Below, piece after piece: positions 35,127 to 47,500 of a stretch of 64,000 nucleotides of DNA (positions within the stretch are counted from its first letter, which is position 1; each line of letters starts with the position of its first letter). Origin of the DNA: Wolfiporia cocos (taxonomy: Eukaryota > Basidiomycota > Agaricomycetes > Polyporales > Phaeolaceae); contig JACCLO010000001.1 in the NCBI GenBank assembly GCA_029448655.1, forward strand, positions 3,162,001 through 3,226,000, in the 5' to 3' direction. Below the pieces are notes generated by a model that saw only the letters and a program-made list of their open reading frames with translations, did not search any database and had not been told where the DNA came from. A program made the translations under genes and the position numbers.

Positions 35127-35849
35127 TGTCCGGATTTAGCGTATTTGAGGACCTCAAATTGGTCTCCTGTCTGTCCGTTTTAGCGTATTTGAGGTGCCGA
35201 AAACCAGAAGGTCTGTCCGACTTAGCGTATTTGATGGCTCCGGTAATGACCGCTGCAAGATATTGCATGGCTTGGTGCTTCATGCTTTACCGCACAAGAT
35301 TTCTGGTCGATCCAGAGTCCACACCCGCCTGGGCCCGATGTGCCGAGAAACTTCGCTGTCGACAAAGTGGCACCTTGCACCACTCGCATCGAGGCTGCCG
35401 GCACCTCCTGAACTGCGACTTGGCCAAGGCGACCTCTTCGCGAGCCTAACATGACCCGTACACTTTGTTGAATCGCATTCAACAAAGTCACTGCATACGT
35501 TCAGCGTAGTTGGCCATTAAATTGGGTGAGTGCTTGAGTCCCGGACCGTGGTAGTGCGGTCGGTCCTCACAATCTCCCCACCGCACCCCACTTTACTCCA
35601 TGCCATCAAGAGCTCCATAACCCGCCGCTCATGGCAGGCCCAAACGCGTTGCGAGACCTCTCTAATGTAGGCTACCTCTGCTGTACTTACGCCACGTTTA
35701 AGCATTGCGACCGGGTGGGACTCCACTGTGTCGGCCCGGGCTTGCGAGCTCGCCCAGGACGCCCTGTGACGCAGTGTGACATAGCGTGACAACGTGACAC
35801 CTCTGTCCGAAATTGCGTTTTTGAGACTAGGAACATTGCGTTTTTGAGG
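35127..35849 (+). repeat. Five dispersed subterminal direct repeats
   Basis: Copies of a motif with core TGTCCG...TTAGCGTATTTGA occur at 35127-35150, 35172-35194 and 35214-35234. The variant ...TTGCGTTTTTGAG occurs at 35804-35825 and 35834-35849. All are in the same orientation, three near the left and two near the right end of the inverted-repeat element. Confidence 0.65.
35462..35488. repeat. Perfect 12-bp hairpin
   Basis: ACTTTGTTGAAT and its exact reverse complement are separated by CGC, giving a 12-bp stem with a 3-nt loop inside the inverted-repeat element. Its role is unknown. Confidence 0.6.
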
Positions 35850-36743
35850 CCCGTTTTTGGGAGAAAACGGACAAACCCTTAGGGGAGTTGCCCGGGGCCT
35901 GGCGTGGCAGCCAGGGCGCCGTCATGAAACCACGGTTGGCCTGTATCTGGCCGTGAAAAATAGTTCCGCAACGACGCGTCTGTGGCGTGGGAAGCAGGCT
36001 CATATGCCCCGATTAGGCAGGGGCTGTCAAACAGGACTGTTGTCGAGTGCTCGGCGACAGGCTTCCGTGCGATGCGATGCTTGGCTGAGGCCGAGGCGCG
36101 CGAAACGCCAAATCAACATTGAGAGGGACAATGTCCCGATGCGATGCGACCCGGCGGAACTGCCTGTTGCATCGCAGACCACTACCGGTCCTGTGGGCGA
36201 CGCTGACTGCGTCGGGCACTCTTCTGCGTGCTCCGCCGCCGCCGTGGCTCAGATGATGTGCTGCAAAATTAAATAGCGACCCAGGTGACCGTTGCTATTT
36301 GACTCTGCGGGTGGTCTGGACTGACGATGACGGTAGCAGGGCACGGCTGCCACCACGCGAGGGGAACGAACGCTTCCATGCCGTGGGGCTGTATACCAAT
36401 TGCGGTACAAACCACACAACGATGCGGGCAGCTCGGGGACGCGCCTCTGTCCCTGGCTGGGATGAGATGCGAGCCCACCGTTGTGCGGCGCGGGAGCATC
36501 GCGCCCGTGGGTACCTGCGCGCAAGTCGGACAGATGATGCGGGTGTCCGGATACAGCAGCTGCACTACCTGCGAGGCTCTATCGGGGTTTACATCCCGTT
36601 TGCGTGGCCGTCGCAGGGCGATCCGCGACAAGGCGAGCGACCGCGGAAACAGACGATGCATGTCCCGGATCTGCTCTGATAGCTCCCTCCCTCAGCCCGT
36701 GTCGTCCGCTCGACACCTCCCGGCGCAGTCTGTCACCCGCCCG

Positions 36744-36750
36744 TATATAA
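36744..36750 (+). promoter_or_regulatory. TATA box of the Mei2-like gene
   Basis: TATATAA is followed by a pyrimidine-rich tract (about 36760-36810), the usual start-site context in fungal promoters. It lies about 237 bp upstream of the ATG at 36987. Confidence 0.5.
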
Positions 36751-36986
36751 CCCGCCCGCCGCTCTCCCTCCCTCGTGTCTCTCTTCTTCTTCCTCTCTTG
36801 GTGCCGCGTCTCGCTGTCTTTGCTCCCGACCTGCTTGTTCGCTGCACGCGCAGCGCGTCTCTCCCTTCTCCCCCCTGCGCGCGCTATTTAGCCCTGCTTG
36901 GCCGTACCTCCCTGACAAGCGCCTGCCTGCTTGTGTAGTCCTTGATTGTGATTACTGACCTCGACCGCTCCCTGGTCGCCACTGAC

Positions 36987-39900
36987 ATGGACACTGCCCC
37001 GGTCACCTTCCCCTCCTTGACGGTGCAGCCCGAAGAGGTGAGCCCCCCAACTGCCGCGTGTGCGTGCCGTTCGGCTTACGGGAACGCCTACCATACCAGG
37101 CACAAAACGCTGAACAGCGCCCGCCGCTGCACACCCGTGGGCACTCTTCGCTCTCGCTTCCCGATCTCTGGTGCGTCGACTGCCGTGCCCGCCTCCTCTA
37201 TGCGCGCATATATGCGCTGTTCTGCCCAGCATTGCTGACCGTCAGATGCGCCACAGGCTCCCCGTGCCCGCCGTGCCGACCCCCGCATCGCCCACGGCCC
37301 CGCGCACCCCCGCGCGCAGCAAGTACCAAGCCCGATACCGCCCGCACCTCCGCCCGCTCGACCTCGCCTCCGCGCCCGTCACTCCGCCCTCCAAGGCACG
37401 CTACGCCCCTGCAGGGCAGCGCAGTGCGTCCAACTCGCCGTGCCGCTCTGCGCTCGTGGGCGGCACCCTGCTCACTCCGCCGCTCACCCCCTCGTCCTCG
37501 TTCAACTCGACCTCTGGCGGCGCGGACGGACCCGCGACGCCGCCAGAGGCCCTGTCGCCCCTCCGTTGGGTTCACGCTATCGCAGACTCGCCGACGGCGA
37601 TGAAGGGCGGGAAGCCGCTCCCGAGCCTCGGGCCTGCGCCAGGGAGCGCTGGATACCTCACCCCGAGTAGTGCGCGATCGCAGTCGATCTCGAGCGAGTC
37701 GGGTGCGGATGCAGTCGCTGCTCTCGCTGCGGGCATGGCCGCCGTTGACATTGATACGACCCCGCGCGAGGAGCGCACAGTGGGACTGGGGGACGCACTC
37801 GTCAGCGCCTTCGCAGGCATCGGCAGCGAGGGAGCCAGCGAGGTGGAGTCCAGCAGGTTCTTACTCGTACGTTGCTCTTCTCCCAGCAGCAGGCTCATCT
37901 CCGCTCCATTAATGCGCATATATTGACCCATATCACTTCTCACGTACAGGTCCGTAATGTACCGCCACAGACCCCGTCAGAGGTGCTCCGCGGCGTGTTT
38001 GCGCCGACGGGAGACATCAAATGCATCTGGGTGCGCTTCCAGCAGACGCACGGGGTTGTCGTGCTTGCGTACTATGACGTGCGCCATGCGATGCGTGCTC
38101 GACGCATGCTTGGCACAGCGCCTCTGCCTGCGCTCGGCGATGCACGCGTTGGTGCGGCGTTTGTGAGCGCGGAGCAGCTGGAGATGGTGCGTGGAGAATG
38201 CACAAAGCGATGGCGAGCTAATGCCCAACGCACTGCATAGATGGCTGTAAACTCTCCATTTGCGGACGAGACGGATGGACGGCTGTTTGTCTCAGTGGAG
38301 AATGGCCGCATTGAGCCGACGTCACTCCAGAACGTGCTGGCATCATTTGGCGAGCTCAAGTCGTTTACAGCTGCGGATTCTTGTGATAAGGTGCATTTCG
38401 TCCGTCCTTGGAACTTCTGCGATCGAGCGCTCATTAAGGATTTCTCCGCAGACATATCATGCAGAGTACTACGACGTGCGCGACGCTGCGAACGCGTTCC
38501 GTGCTCTCAACAACCGCCCAATCTTTGGCGCTCGCCTGCAGCTGTTTGCGTCGCAGACACAGGCATCGACTGAGCAGGCACAGGAGCCTATGCTTGACGA
38601 CCCCTTCCAGGTCAACCCCGCTCGAGCCGCGGCGCTCAGCGCTTTTGATTACGGCTGTGAAAGTCAACACAAGAAGACGAACAGTGGAGTTGAAACCGAA
38701 CCCCAGCAGATATCGCAGCAGCAGCGACAGGAGAATGACCGCGAAATAAGGTGCATCCAGGGTAGGACAGGTTAACAGTCCCGCACCAAGGTACTGACAT
38801 ACAAAATCAGGACGTGTTCGTCCTCGCAGCGTCAGCGCGAGCGAGAATATGGGTGGGCCTGACGCCGTGCGCAGACTGTCGAAGGGCCGCGAGTCGCCCT
38901 TGGAACACTCGCGACGCAGCTCAAACGACCTCTTCTTTGACGCTGTCGGCAAGGCAAGTTGCTACATCCCGCCACATCTCAATGACGGTCATTTGACAGG
39001 AACGATGTACAGATCCCGGCGCCGCCGCAGACTCCGTCCCGCCCGCGTGCACTTAGCATCGGGCCTGAGGAACTGACTTCCGCGACGACGCACAGCTATC
39101 CCCTTCCCACGCCGCCGCAGACGTATCCATACGCGGAGACCTCGTATGCGCATGCATATGCGAGCGGGCCGCACCCGGCGTATGCCCCCGCGCCCCAGGA
39201 GTACTCACCGCCGTATGTGCCCCCCATTGCGAACGCAGCGCAGTATGGCGCACCGTACGGCAAGCCTGAGAGCGGACAGTGGACGTATGCTGCACCGCAG
39301 ACACCGGCAATCCAGTATTATATTCCGCCCTCACCTCGTGGCGTCTGCCACCAACCCCACGCTGCGCCGTCTACCCCGCGCAGGCAGCGCCAGGACAAGG
39401 AGGTTGAGCTCGCCTCGCCTTTCGAAGTCTCACATCCTCCACACGCCTCGAACGCGCCTGAAGGAGGTTTCCGCGAGCGTCCGTCCACCACGCGTGGCAG
39501 GTTGCATGCAGGAAACGGTAGTGTGGGCAGCCGAGACGGGAGCGATGGTGTGGGGGAGAAGAACCAGCTGAGACTGGACACGATCGAGAAGGGCGAGGAT
39601 ATGCGGACGACGGTGATGATCAAGAACATCCCGAACAAGATGAGCGACCGCGACTTGCTAGGGTTCATTGACAGAGTGTGTCCGCGCCGGATTGACTTTT
39701 TGTACCTGCGAATGGACTTCCAGAACGGTACGTGTTGACTGGGATGAGCTCTGGACAAGGGCGTGGCGCTGATGCGGGCATAGGATGCAATGTTGGCTAT
39801 GCGTTCGTGAACTTTATCACCACCAGTGACCTCTTGCTCTTTGCCCAGACAATGATCGGCGTGAAGTGGTATGTGCTCGTTTTTCCACTTCGTTCAACGC

Positions 39901-40332
39901 TGTGGCCAACTGTCATCACAGGAACATGTACTCTAGTGAGAAGGCCTTGGAAATGCGCTACGCCACATACCAGTACGTGTCGCCGTCTACGAATTTATCC
40001 TCGCGTTGACCTGTGCGGCATGATACAGGGGTAAGGAGGCCCTCGTTGAGAAGTTCAAGAACTCGTGCATCATGGACGAGCGCGAATCATGGCGGCCCAA
40101 GATCTTCTACTCTGACGGCCCAAACCAGGGTCTTCCAGAGCCATTCCCACCGCCGACGCACTTGCGCCGCAAGGAGCGGAGCTCGCACAACCGCGGGGCG
40201 TTGTTTGTCCCCGGAGTGCAACATCAACGTCGCGACCGCGAGCACGGGCGCGGCGCTCACGATGCGCCACATCACGGCCATGGCCATCATTACCGCACGC
40301 AGCCGCCTCGAATGCTCCACGCCGGTCGCTGA
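36987..40332 (+). CDS. Mei2-like RNA-binding protein (three RRMs)
   Basis: The ATG at 36987 opens exon 1 (MDTAPVTFPSLTVQPEE). Intron 37038-37245 precedes a Pro/Ser/Ala-rich N-terminal region. RRM1 begins RFLLVRNVPPQTPSEVLRGVFAPTGDIKCIWV (about 37858-38184). RRM2 runs LFVSVENGRIEPTSLQNVLASFGELKSFT to YYDVRDAANAFRALNNRPIFGARLQLF. A Tyr/Pro-rich linker follows, then the diagnostic Mei2 C-terminal RRM3: TTVMIKNIPNKMSDRDLLGFID, FLYLRMDFQNGCNVGYAFVNF, ALEMRYATYQGKEALVEKFKNSCIMDERESWRPKIFYSDGPNQG. The tail is His-rich. In fission yeast Mei2 drives entry into meiosis by binding a non-coding RNA; here a role in development or meiosis is an inference. One intron (about 38957-39021) appears to use a GC-AG donor. 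Confidence 0.9.
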
Positions 40333-41522
40333 GGCGCCACCGGCTCCCGTTGTCTTTGTTCGCAAATTGTATCTGCCGCCAGTGTCATCGTCACTGCCCG
40401 CACACCGTCTCCAGGATTCACGTCCGGAAGCTTCGCCCGCCGCTCTCGTTGCATGCATTTCCAGCCTTTGCCCTATGCCTACCTCGCCAATCGCACATTC
40501 CTTCGCCGTCGCCTCCAGACCAGTGCTGCTGTCTCCCGGATCTCAAGCTCAAGCTCAATCTGCACGCTCTCTCGAATCTCGCTCGGTCGAACTTATATTG
40601 GAGCTGCGCGCGCCCACGAGGGCGGCGCACGACTCGATCGCTCGTTGTATCTGCCGGTCCCAGCCATCGCCGCTCCCTACGATCTGTGTACCAATCAACT
40701 AGGACTTGTTTCTGCCCATTTCTGCCCGATATCCCGTAGTTATAGCAAATGTTCTTTTATTCGGCCGCTCTGCTGTTGCTTTGCCGCTGCTGCGCGTTCT
40801 GACTGCAAGTATTACTACTGAAGTACTGACCGCCTGTCTTTCCTTCCTGTCGCTAGCTGCTCGCTTTGTTCTGTCGTACCGATAGCCCGCCGTCTCGCAG
40901 ATGTCGGATCGTGGACTCTTTCAGCTTTGTTGCATCGCGCCCGATTACATAAAGAAGCTTTGTAGAGTTATCGCCATGTATTAGCTACATAATGTAGAGC
41001 TGACCTCGCTGGATGCTGTTCATCGATTTACATAACAGCGCAAAATTCGATATATTTGTCGGTCACTAGATATCGCTGCAGTGAACCAGACCGCAGATAG
41101 CGAATACAAGTGACAATGCATGGGATGCTGCGCAGGACTGGAAGCACGCGGAATGGAACTGCTTCGCGTGCTAATGATTATTAATATTCGCGAAGGTCTA
41201 TCAGGTCGAGACTACGGAAATCATCGGTCATTGCTTCTCGCGAGAAACCAGATTACATCAAGCACTGACACGCACGATCACGGGGTCAGCACTCTCTAGG
41301 GAGATGATCCCATCTAGGGAGATGATCCCATACAGCGGACACCGTGGTAGCGCGCTTTCATAGCCTGACCTAGCCGCGCAATGCGCAGCTCCTCTTCCTT
41401 TCCTTGCCGCCCCCAACGCCCCTTTATCTCCTTTCAGCCAAGGGCGCACGGCTCCCGACGACACCAGCTATTTAATTCTGTAGCCTTTAATTCGCACGCG
41501 CACCCAGCGCATTGGCATTGTC
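40333..41522. other. Intergenic region
   Basis: About 1.19 kb with no recognisable gene. The first 480 bp are C/T-rich and probably 3' UTR of the Mei2-like gene. An 18-bp tandem duplication lies at about 41295-41331. The last 80 bp are presumably promoter and leader of the protease gene. Confidence 0.4.
41295..41331. repeat. 18-bp tandem duplication
   Basis: CTAGGGAGATGATCCCAT occurs twice head to tail. The unit itself contains GGGA...TCCC complementary ends. It lies about 200 bp upstream of the protease gene. Confidence 0.7.
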
Positions 41523-43324
41523 ATGACGATGCGCCTCTTACCATGGCTGCTTACGGTCACATGCCTGCTCTTTTGCGCTCGCGAAGCCATCGCAGCTCCT
41601 CCTCGTCCATATGCTTTCAATGGCAAGTCCATGCGCCTGTCGCGCAGGTCAAATAGGCTGCGTAGCGTGGAGGAGGTCGGCCCGATGGTGAGGAGGCACA
41701 AGCTTGCCGTCGAGGCTAAGTATGGCATTGGCCATGCGAAGAATCAGAAGCGTGCCAGTGGGATGAACTTGTACGTGCTCATTTTCTCGTGCGCTGCGCC
41801 ACGTTCATTAAGCTCATTGCGCAGGATCACGAACCAAGGCGGCGACGCGAGGTGCGGACAGCATTCATATTGTCAGCGCCTGCATCGACGCTGATCTCTC
41901 TTCGCAGCTATTTCGGCTCGTTAGCGGTCGGGACGCCCCCAGTCTCCTTCGACGTCATCCTTGACACTGGATCTTCGTGTGTTCCCGTTCACCTCGTATT
42001 GCCAGCGGCGCGAATGACGTGCACATAGTGACCTGTGGATTGCCGCCGGGGGCACCACCGCGGACATCCCGAGCGGGATCAGCACCTTCAGCCCCTCCTC
42101 GTCCTCGTCCTTCAGGGACCTGAACACGACGTTCCTCATAGAGTACGGCTCGGGCGCCGCGGAGGGGTCGCTCGCGGAGGACACCGTGCAGATGGCCGGC
42201 TTCAGGGTCGCGTCGCAGGTGTTCGCCGTGGTGGACGAAGTGTCCGATGGTGCGTTGAGCGCGCCCGTGTCCGGCCTCATGGGCCTCGGGTGGCAGCAGA
42301 TCTCGTCGTCTGGGGCGACACCGTTCTGGGAGGCCCTCGCGGAGACGAACGACACGCTCACGGAGCCGCTGTTTGCCTTCCAGTTGACGCGGTACAGCAA
42401 CGCCTCCGAGGTGTGGTCGCTCGAGCCCGGCGGGACCTTCACGCTGGGCGCGACGAACGCGAGCCTGTACAAGGGCGATATCGACTACCAGGACATCCCG
42501 TCCGGCCAGGTTGGGTATTGGATGCAGGAGATCAGCGGTATGCGGCTCTCGCACAGACCCAGGGATTTGTCGGCTCAAAGGCGTTGCCTGCATTAGCCAT
42601 CACTGTGAACGGCAACTCGATATCGCTCGCGTCTGGCTCTTCCTACGCTGCTATCGACACTGGCACTGCGCTGCTCGGCGGCCCTCAGGCGATCATCGCG
42701 GAGATCTACGCACAGATACCAGGCAGTGAAGCAGGCACTGGCGACCTTGACGGCTACTACCTCTATCGTGAGTCGATCCTTCAGCGCGCCCTGACCTGTA
42801 CGCTGACGAAGGCTGTCTGCAGCCTGCGATTCGCCAGCGACTGTCACGCTCAAGTTCGGCTCCAGCACGATTGCATGGCCCATCTCGACTACAGACTTTC
42901 AATACATGTCTGCATCGTCTGACGGCAACATGTGCATCGGCTCGCTCCATGTTATCGACAACGCAGGCACGACCGCCCCTCCGTGGGTCATCGGCGACAC
43001 GTTCCTGGTCCGTGCATCCGCTCCCAGTCATCCGTCAATGGCGCTCACAGCATTCGTCACCAGAAAAACGTGTATTCGGTGTTCCGCTACGACCCGCCGT
43101 CGGTCGGATTCGCTGCGCTCTCGGAGACCGCACTCAAAATGAACGGCGCGGCCGGCTCGGCGCCGAGCCCCACGATCGGCTCTGTGGCAGCGAGTCTGAG
43201 CGCGATACCGACGCGAGTTAAGACGGACAGATCAAATAGTGGTTCTGCGACATTCGGGTACGGTGCGGGCACGCCGCTGCTGACGTGCGCCGCGCTCGCG
43301 CTCGCTGCCGCCTTCCTCCTCTGA
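41523..43324 (+). CDS. Secreted/GPI-anchored aspartic protease (pepsin family A1)
   Basis: The ATG at 41523 starts a signal peptide (TMRLLPWLLTVTCLLFCAREAIA). A basic propeptide follows, ending near HAKNQKRA. The first catalytic motif is DTGSS in YFGSLAVGTPPVSFDVILDTGSS, whose codons span a short intron at about 41975; DLWIA follows. Further landmarks are the flap-region tyrosine in FLIEYGSGAAEGSLAEDTV, SGLMGLGWQQIS and the second catalytic motif IDTGTALLGG. The end is typical: WVIGDTFL, VYSVFRYDPPSVGFAALS. A Ser/Ala/Thr-rich linker and a final hydrophobic run (LLTCAALALAAAFLL) indicate a GPI attachment signal. It would act at the cell surface, cutting peptides after activation. At least six short introns interrupt the gene. 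Confidence 0.9.
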
Positions 43325-44534
43325 ACACTACCCCTCTGAGTTCTGTGCTTGGTGCTTGGAACACTGTGAACTGTGTCGTTGCTCTGACTCGCGGCTGATG
43401 ACAAATGCGTCCTTCGCTGCTTGCGTTAGCTCGGTGTACATCGTCTCGGTAATCGCGCGGGGCTAGATGAATGGACCAGCAGTGTACTGTGATACTAATG
43501 ATTATGATGCCGTATTTATGGTTCGGGACCATATTGCTTTGATCGAAGTTTGGCGCGTGGATTGCGCCTCGCCGATCGACGCGTTGGAGATGCTTGCGGC
43601 CACAGGGACTGCGCCTGAAACGTCGTGCGATGGCGGTGGTGACGTCAGGAGACGGCTTGGGCAGCGACGCGTCTGAGAATTGCTAAATTGAGACTCGAAC
43701 GCCCACAGATGGCAACAAGAACCAACAGCACCTACGCTCTCTGATTGGAGAGCTACTGTTTCTGTCACATGGTTGTCACGCTATTCCTAATGTGCAACTT
43801 TTGTGGGACAAGTGAGCCATTGAGTCTGCAATCCCAACGTGCACATAGTAATGCACGTGTATTTATCAGGGCTACGGATCAAATGTTGATCAGCTCGTGG
43901 TTATTCCAGCCCCTTGGAATGGTCTTCATTCGCTGAAATCTAATTGCCTTCGTAATTCCCTCTCACGGCTGCCATATTGCCAATCTTGCTCAGTGTCGTC
44001 AGCCGTCCACTTGCCTTCAAGAGTGGACGTGGACAACCTTGCTACAGCCATCATATTTACAGACCAGTAGTCAACACAAGGCTGGACTGCGGGCAGCCGT
44101 GTTGATCCTTCTCGCATCGTTGTGCATCGTCCCCGTGTCTGGCACAGCATATAGCCTTGCTCCGTACGTGCATGCCGGCCCAAGATGAGCAGCGATTCAT
44201 CGTACGTATGAGATTCAGATCCATTGGTATTGGTTGTGCGGTCTCAAGGAGGATTGAAGCTAGCATGGTCCCAAATGAATGTTCACCCTCCTTGGTGACG
44301 CCGCGAGTTTGTGTGTGCACGCTGAATGTGTTGCATCCTTGATATCCCACAGAGTCGATACCACGTACGTGACACATGTTACCATCCTGCTATGCACAGA
44401 TTCATGGTGTCGCGGTGCATCCGGCGGTCACACTCATGAATGGCTGTTTTGTGTTGTGCTTGTGTGACTGTGCGATTTAGCCATTTCGAATCCTCTGCCC
44501 GTTGGATGAGCTTCACTGATAGGTGCATTTCCAG
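43325..44534. other. Intergenic region
   Basis: About 1.2 kb with scattered short frames only. The first exon of the next gene (its true ATG) probably lies in the last few hundred bases, but I could not place it with confidence. Confidence 0.35.
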
Positions 44535-47500
44535 GAGAGAATCATCACCTGTGAGTTTGAACTCGATGTAATCGGACAGTTCGTCGATTTAACAGACTAC
44601 CAGATCATTTCGCGGCAGATTTCTCCATTATCGGATGATGAAACAGCACCATCAGCGAGTTCGTCCACCTATCGTCCAACATACACGCAACCAGCGCAAC
44701 AGACGGCGTCCATTCTACGACCGCCGGTCGGGTTCAGTTGGAATGCGCCAGCTACATCAGCTCCCCCTACGTCACCAGCTGCGATTTCTACCTCACCGCC
44801 CCCAGGCTTGCCTCCGGAACAGAATGCTCAAACGTTAAATATGCAAACCTCCCCTAAGAACTCAAGATCGAAAGAAAAGGAGAAGAGTAAAAGTAAATCA
44901 CGATATGTCAAGAATAGTCACACTCCAGCGGAACGGCGAAATACATTCCGCATACGAAATTACTCTAATACGCCTGCTCCTGAGGGTGTTCCTCCCGCAC
45001 AAGAGTCCAGCTTTTGGACAACTATACCGCCTGCTCCCGGCAGAAACCCTTCCGGCAGCGGTCAGGGCAGTTCCAGCGATCGTTACCGCTCCCGAAAAAC
45101 ACCCTCATCCCGGGGTGCATCCGCGAACACTGGAACAGCGGCGCAACATACGGCGCACTCCGCGTCTCAACCTGGTGTGCGCGTTCTCCGGACTCTCACC
45201 CTTCTCATGGAAGACAGGCGAGGCATACAGCCTGAGAATATGCTCGCGGAAGTTCGCGTGCCCCTCAAACAGGCGGAGGATCCGGCAGACGGATTCTGGG
45301 CAGATGCAAAGGAAGTGTGTGAGGCGCTTCAGAGTAGCCCCTCCCGCATAGAAGGTTAGATCGTTCTCTGACGCAGTGTTCCAAACCCACTATTCGGCTT
45401 GAATATGTAGGCAGGGCGAAAGTTTCGACAATGCGAGGAAAATACAGACAATTCTTCCTCACAGTAGCCCCTGATGGTAAATTTGAATGTCCTTCGGCTA
45501 ATCTCAAAGTTACTGTGGATAGGACTATAGAAATTTTCGTTGAGGACGTAAGTGGATTCGCTCCAGTTATATGCCCGCTTAATATCGACACATCAACGCA
45601 CGAATACAGAATTACGTTCCTGGAGCAGCCCCACAGACGGTCTACGCGCAACCTGTACCACGCTATAACCGCGAGATCTTGCCTCAGATACAGAATCCCC
45701 CTCCTATCGCTACTCTTCCTCCTGCGGCCACTCCTCCTGCGACCGCCTCTTACCCAATGGCGCCATCTTACTCTCCAGAGCGGCTGCATTCGGCAGGGCA
45801 AGAGCACGACAGGGAATCAGAACCTCGTGCCTCCCGCAAGCGGCAGCACGCTATTAGCTTGATGTCATCTTCTGACCACTACGGACCCAGATTGCAATCG
45901 GCGTCACCGAGCCCGGGACCGTCCTCATTCCAAACATTTACGCGGGAGTCATCGATCTCCGATAATGGACAATACTCGCGGCCGTCACCGCCCTCACAGC
46001 CCCCATTCGCGCCACAGCCCTTCGCGACAACACAGCAGTCCTCCCCAGCATCATCCAATACCTCAGCACCTCAGCAACCTATATCATCTCATACAGCCCC
46101 TAGAGCGGTTCAGCAGATATCGACCCAGTCAACGCTAGCGCCATATCAGCCCACAACCGCGCAGAATGCATCAACACCTCAACAACCGCCCCCGTCACAC
46201 AATACTTCTGCGCCACAGCGGCCACCACCGCAATCCCAGCACTCCTCTGTAACTCAACTCTCTCCAACTTCTTTTCATAAGTTCAAGCTAATGCGGGCTC
46301 TGCATCCATCGTCGCAAGTCCCATTAACTGAAAACGCGCCATCCTTCCATAGCGATGTGATGCAGCAGCACCCGTCTTCATCACAAACGGGAGCTCCTCA
46401 ACGCACATCAATGTTCAGCCATACAGCTCCGACCCAGCCAGCGCCGTCGGCAAATAAGTCGTTGATGTCTCAAAATGCGCCTCCGACGTCGACTTCGGTG
46501 CCACATGTGGAGCAGCAACCTCCGTCCTTCTCTCCTGCCCCATTCACTCCCGAAACTTCACCAGACTTCGCAGTGTCCCCGGAAGGTGCAAGCTCTCCAG
46601 AGTTTCAGGGATCCACCGATGACTCGCCCGAGTACGGAACTTCCATGGAAGCATCACCGGAGCCTTCCTCACAGCGGGTCCGTTCGGTCGCACCCCCCCA
46701 GGGCACAAACACCGCCTTACTCTCCCAGGCCTCATCCGCTAGTCAAAATTCTCAGCTAGACCCATTGGGCCCACCGCCGCCGAAGAGACCGAGGTACGAC
46801 CCCGATTCGTTCCTGCAGGGGATGGCGAGGGAGCCAACAACATACCCTTGGAGTAACTCGCGCAACTCGCCGTTTCCAGAAGCGCCCGCTATTTGGCCCC
46901 CGGCTAGGACGCCCGGGAACACGTCACTTCCTAGCATGTTCAATGCTTTCAACGCGTCCACGTTGCAGGGCGGCACGTCTAACACGCTCCCGTCTATGAC
47001 ACTCGGGCCTCAGGTCTTTCAGACGGGAAGCGTCCCAGCGCTGTCTGCATCTTCATCGCAGCCGGAGAGGTCGGGACCTGAAGTGGATAGTGCTATTAGC
47101 ACGTACCTAAAGGGTATTATATGCAAAGAGCCGGGTTGGGCAAAGTTCGTGCAAGGAAGAAGCAGCGTCTTGACCATATCCCAGCAGCTGGAGCAGTATC
47201 GATATGTGCAAAGTAAGTTTGACCAGTACAAACGCTCTCAAACGCCGTCGGACCTCGCGGGAGCACCTAGTGTCACGATCACCAGGGTGAGCCGATCGTT
47301 GTAAAGAATTCACTTCGGAGGGCTTACTGAATATCACAATATCCAGGCTCATGTTCTAAAGGCGTTTAACCTGACTGCTTCCTGGGGCGATGAATGCACG
47401 GAGGTACTCGCCTTGACTGCATTGTATGGACCGGGAGGAGTGCATGAAGAAGCCCGAGTCGTTGCAATGCTTGACCAGAAACCTCCCATATCCACCGGGA

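Larger units (their letters stand above)
35099..35901. mobile_element. Non-autonomous inverted-repeat element (about 803 bp)
   Basis: The left end starts CAGGCCCCGGGCAACTCC and continues through AAGGGTTTGTCCG. The right end is its reverse complement, about 37 bp with two or three differences. The flanking sequence TGGCGTGGCA occurs on both sides (35091-35100 and 35900-35909) and overlaps the termini, so the exact target duplication (6 to 10 bp) is ambiguous. Just inside the ends are five directly repeated copies of TGTCCG-n2-3-TTRGCGTWTTTGA-like sequence (35127, 35172, 35214, 35804, and a shortened one at 35834), which are candidate transposase-binding sites. No transposase frame is present. 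Confidence 0.65.
34376..36986. other. Region between retrotransposon and Mei2-like gene
   Basis: Apart from the inverted-repeat element at 35099-35901 and the promoter near 36744, no gene was recognised in 34381-35098 or 35910-36740. Open frames in these GC-rich flanks are long by chance and lack coding character. A plus-strand hairpin with 10-bp arms lies near 36272-36300 (AAATAGC...GCTATTT). Confidence 0.4.

Noticed and set aside
35462..35488. Hairpin as a rho-independent terminator
   Set aside because: The organism is eukaryotic, no T-run follows, and the hairpin lies inside a transposable element.
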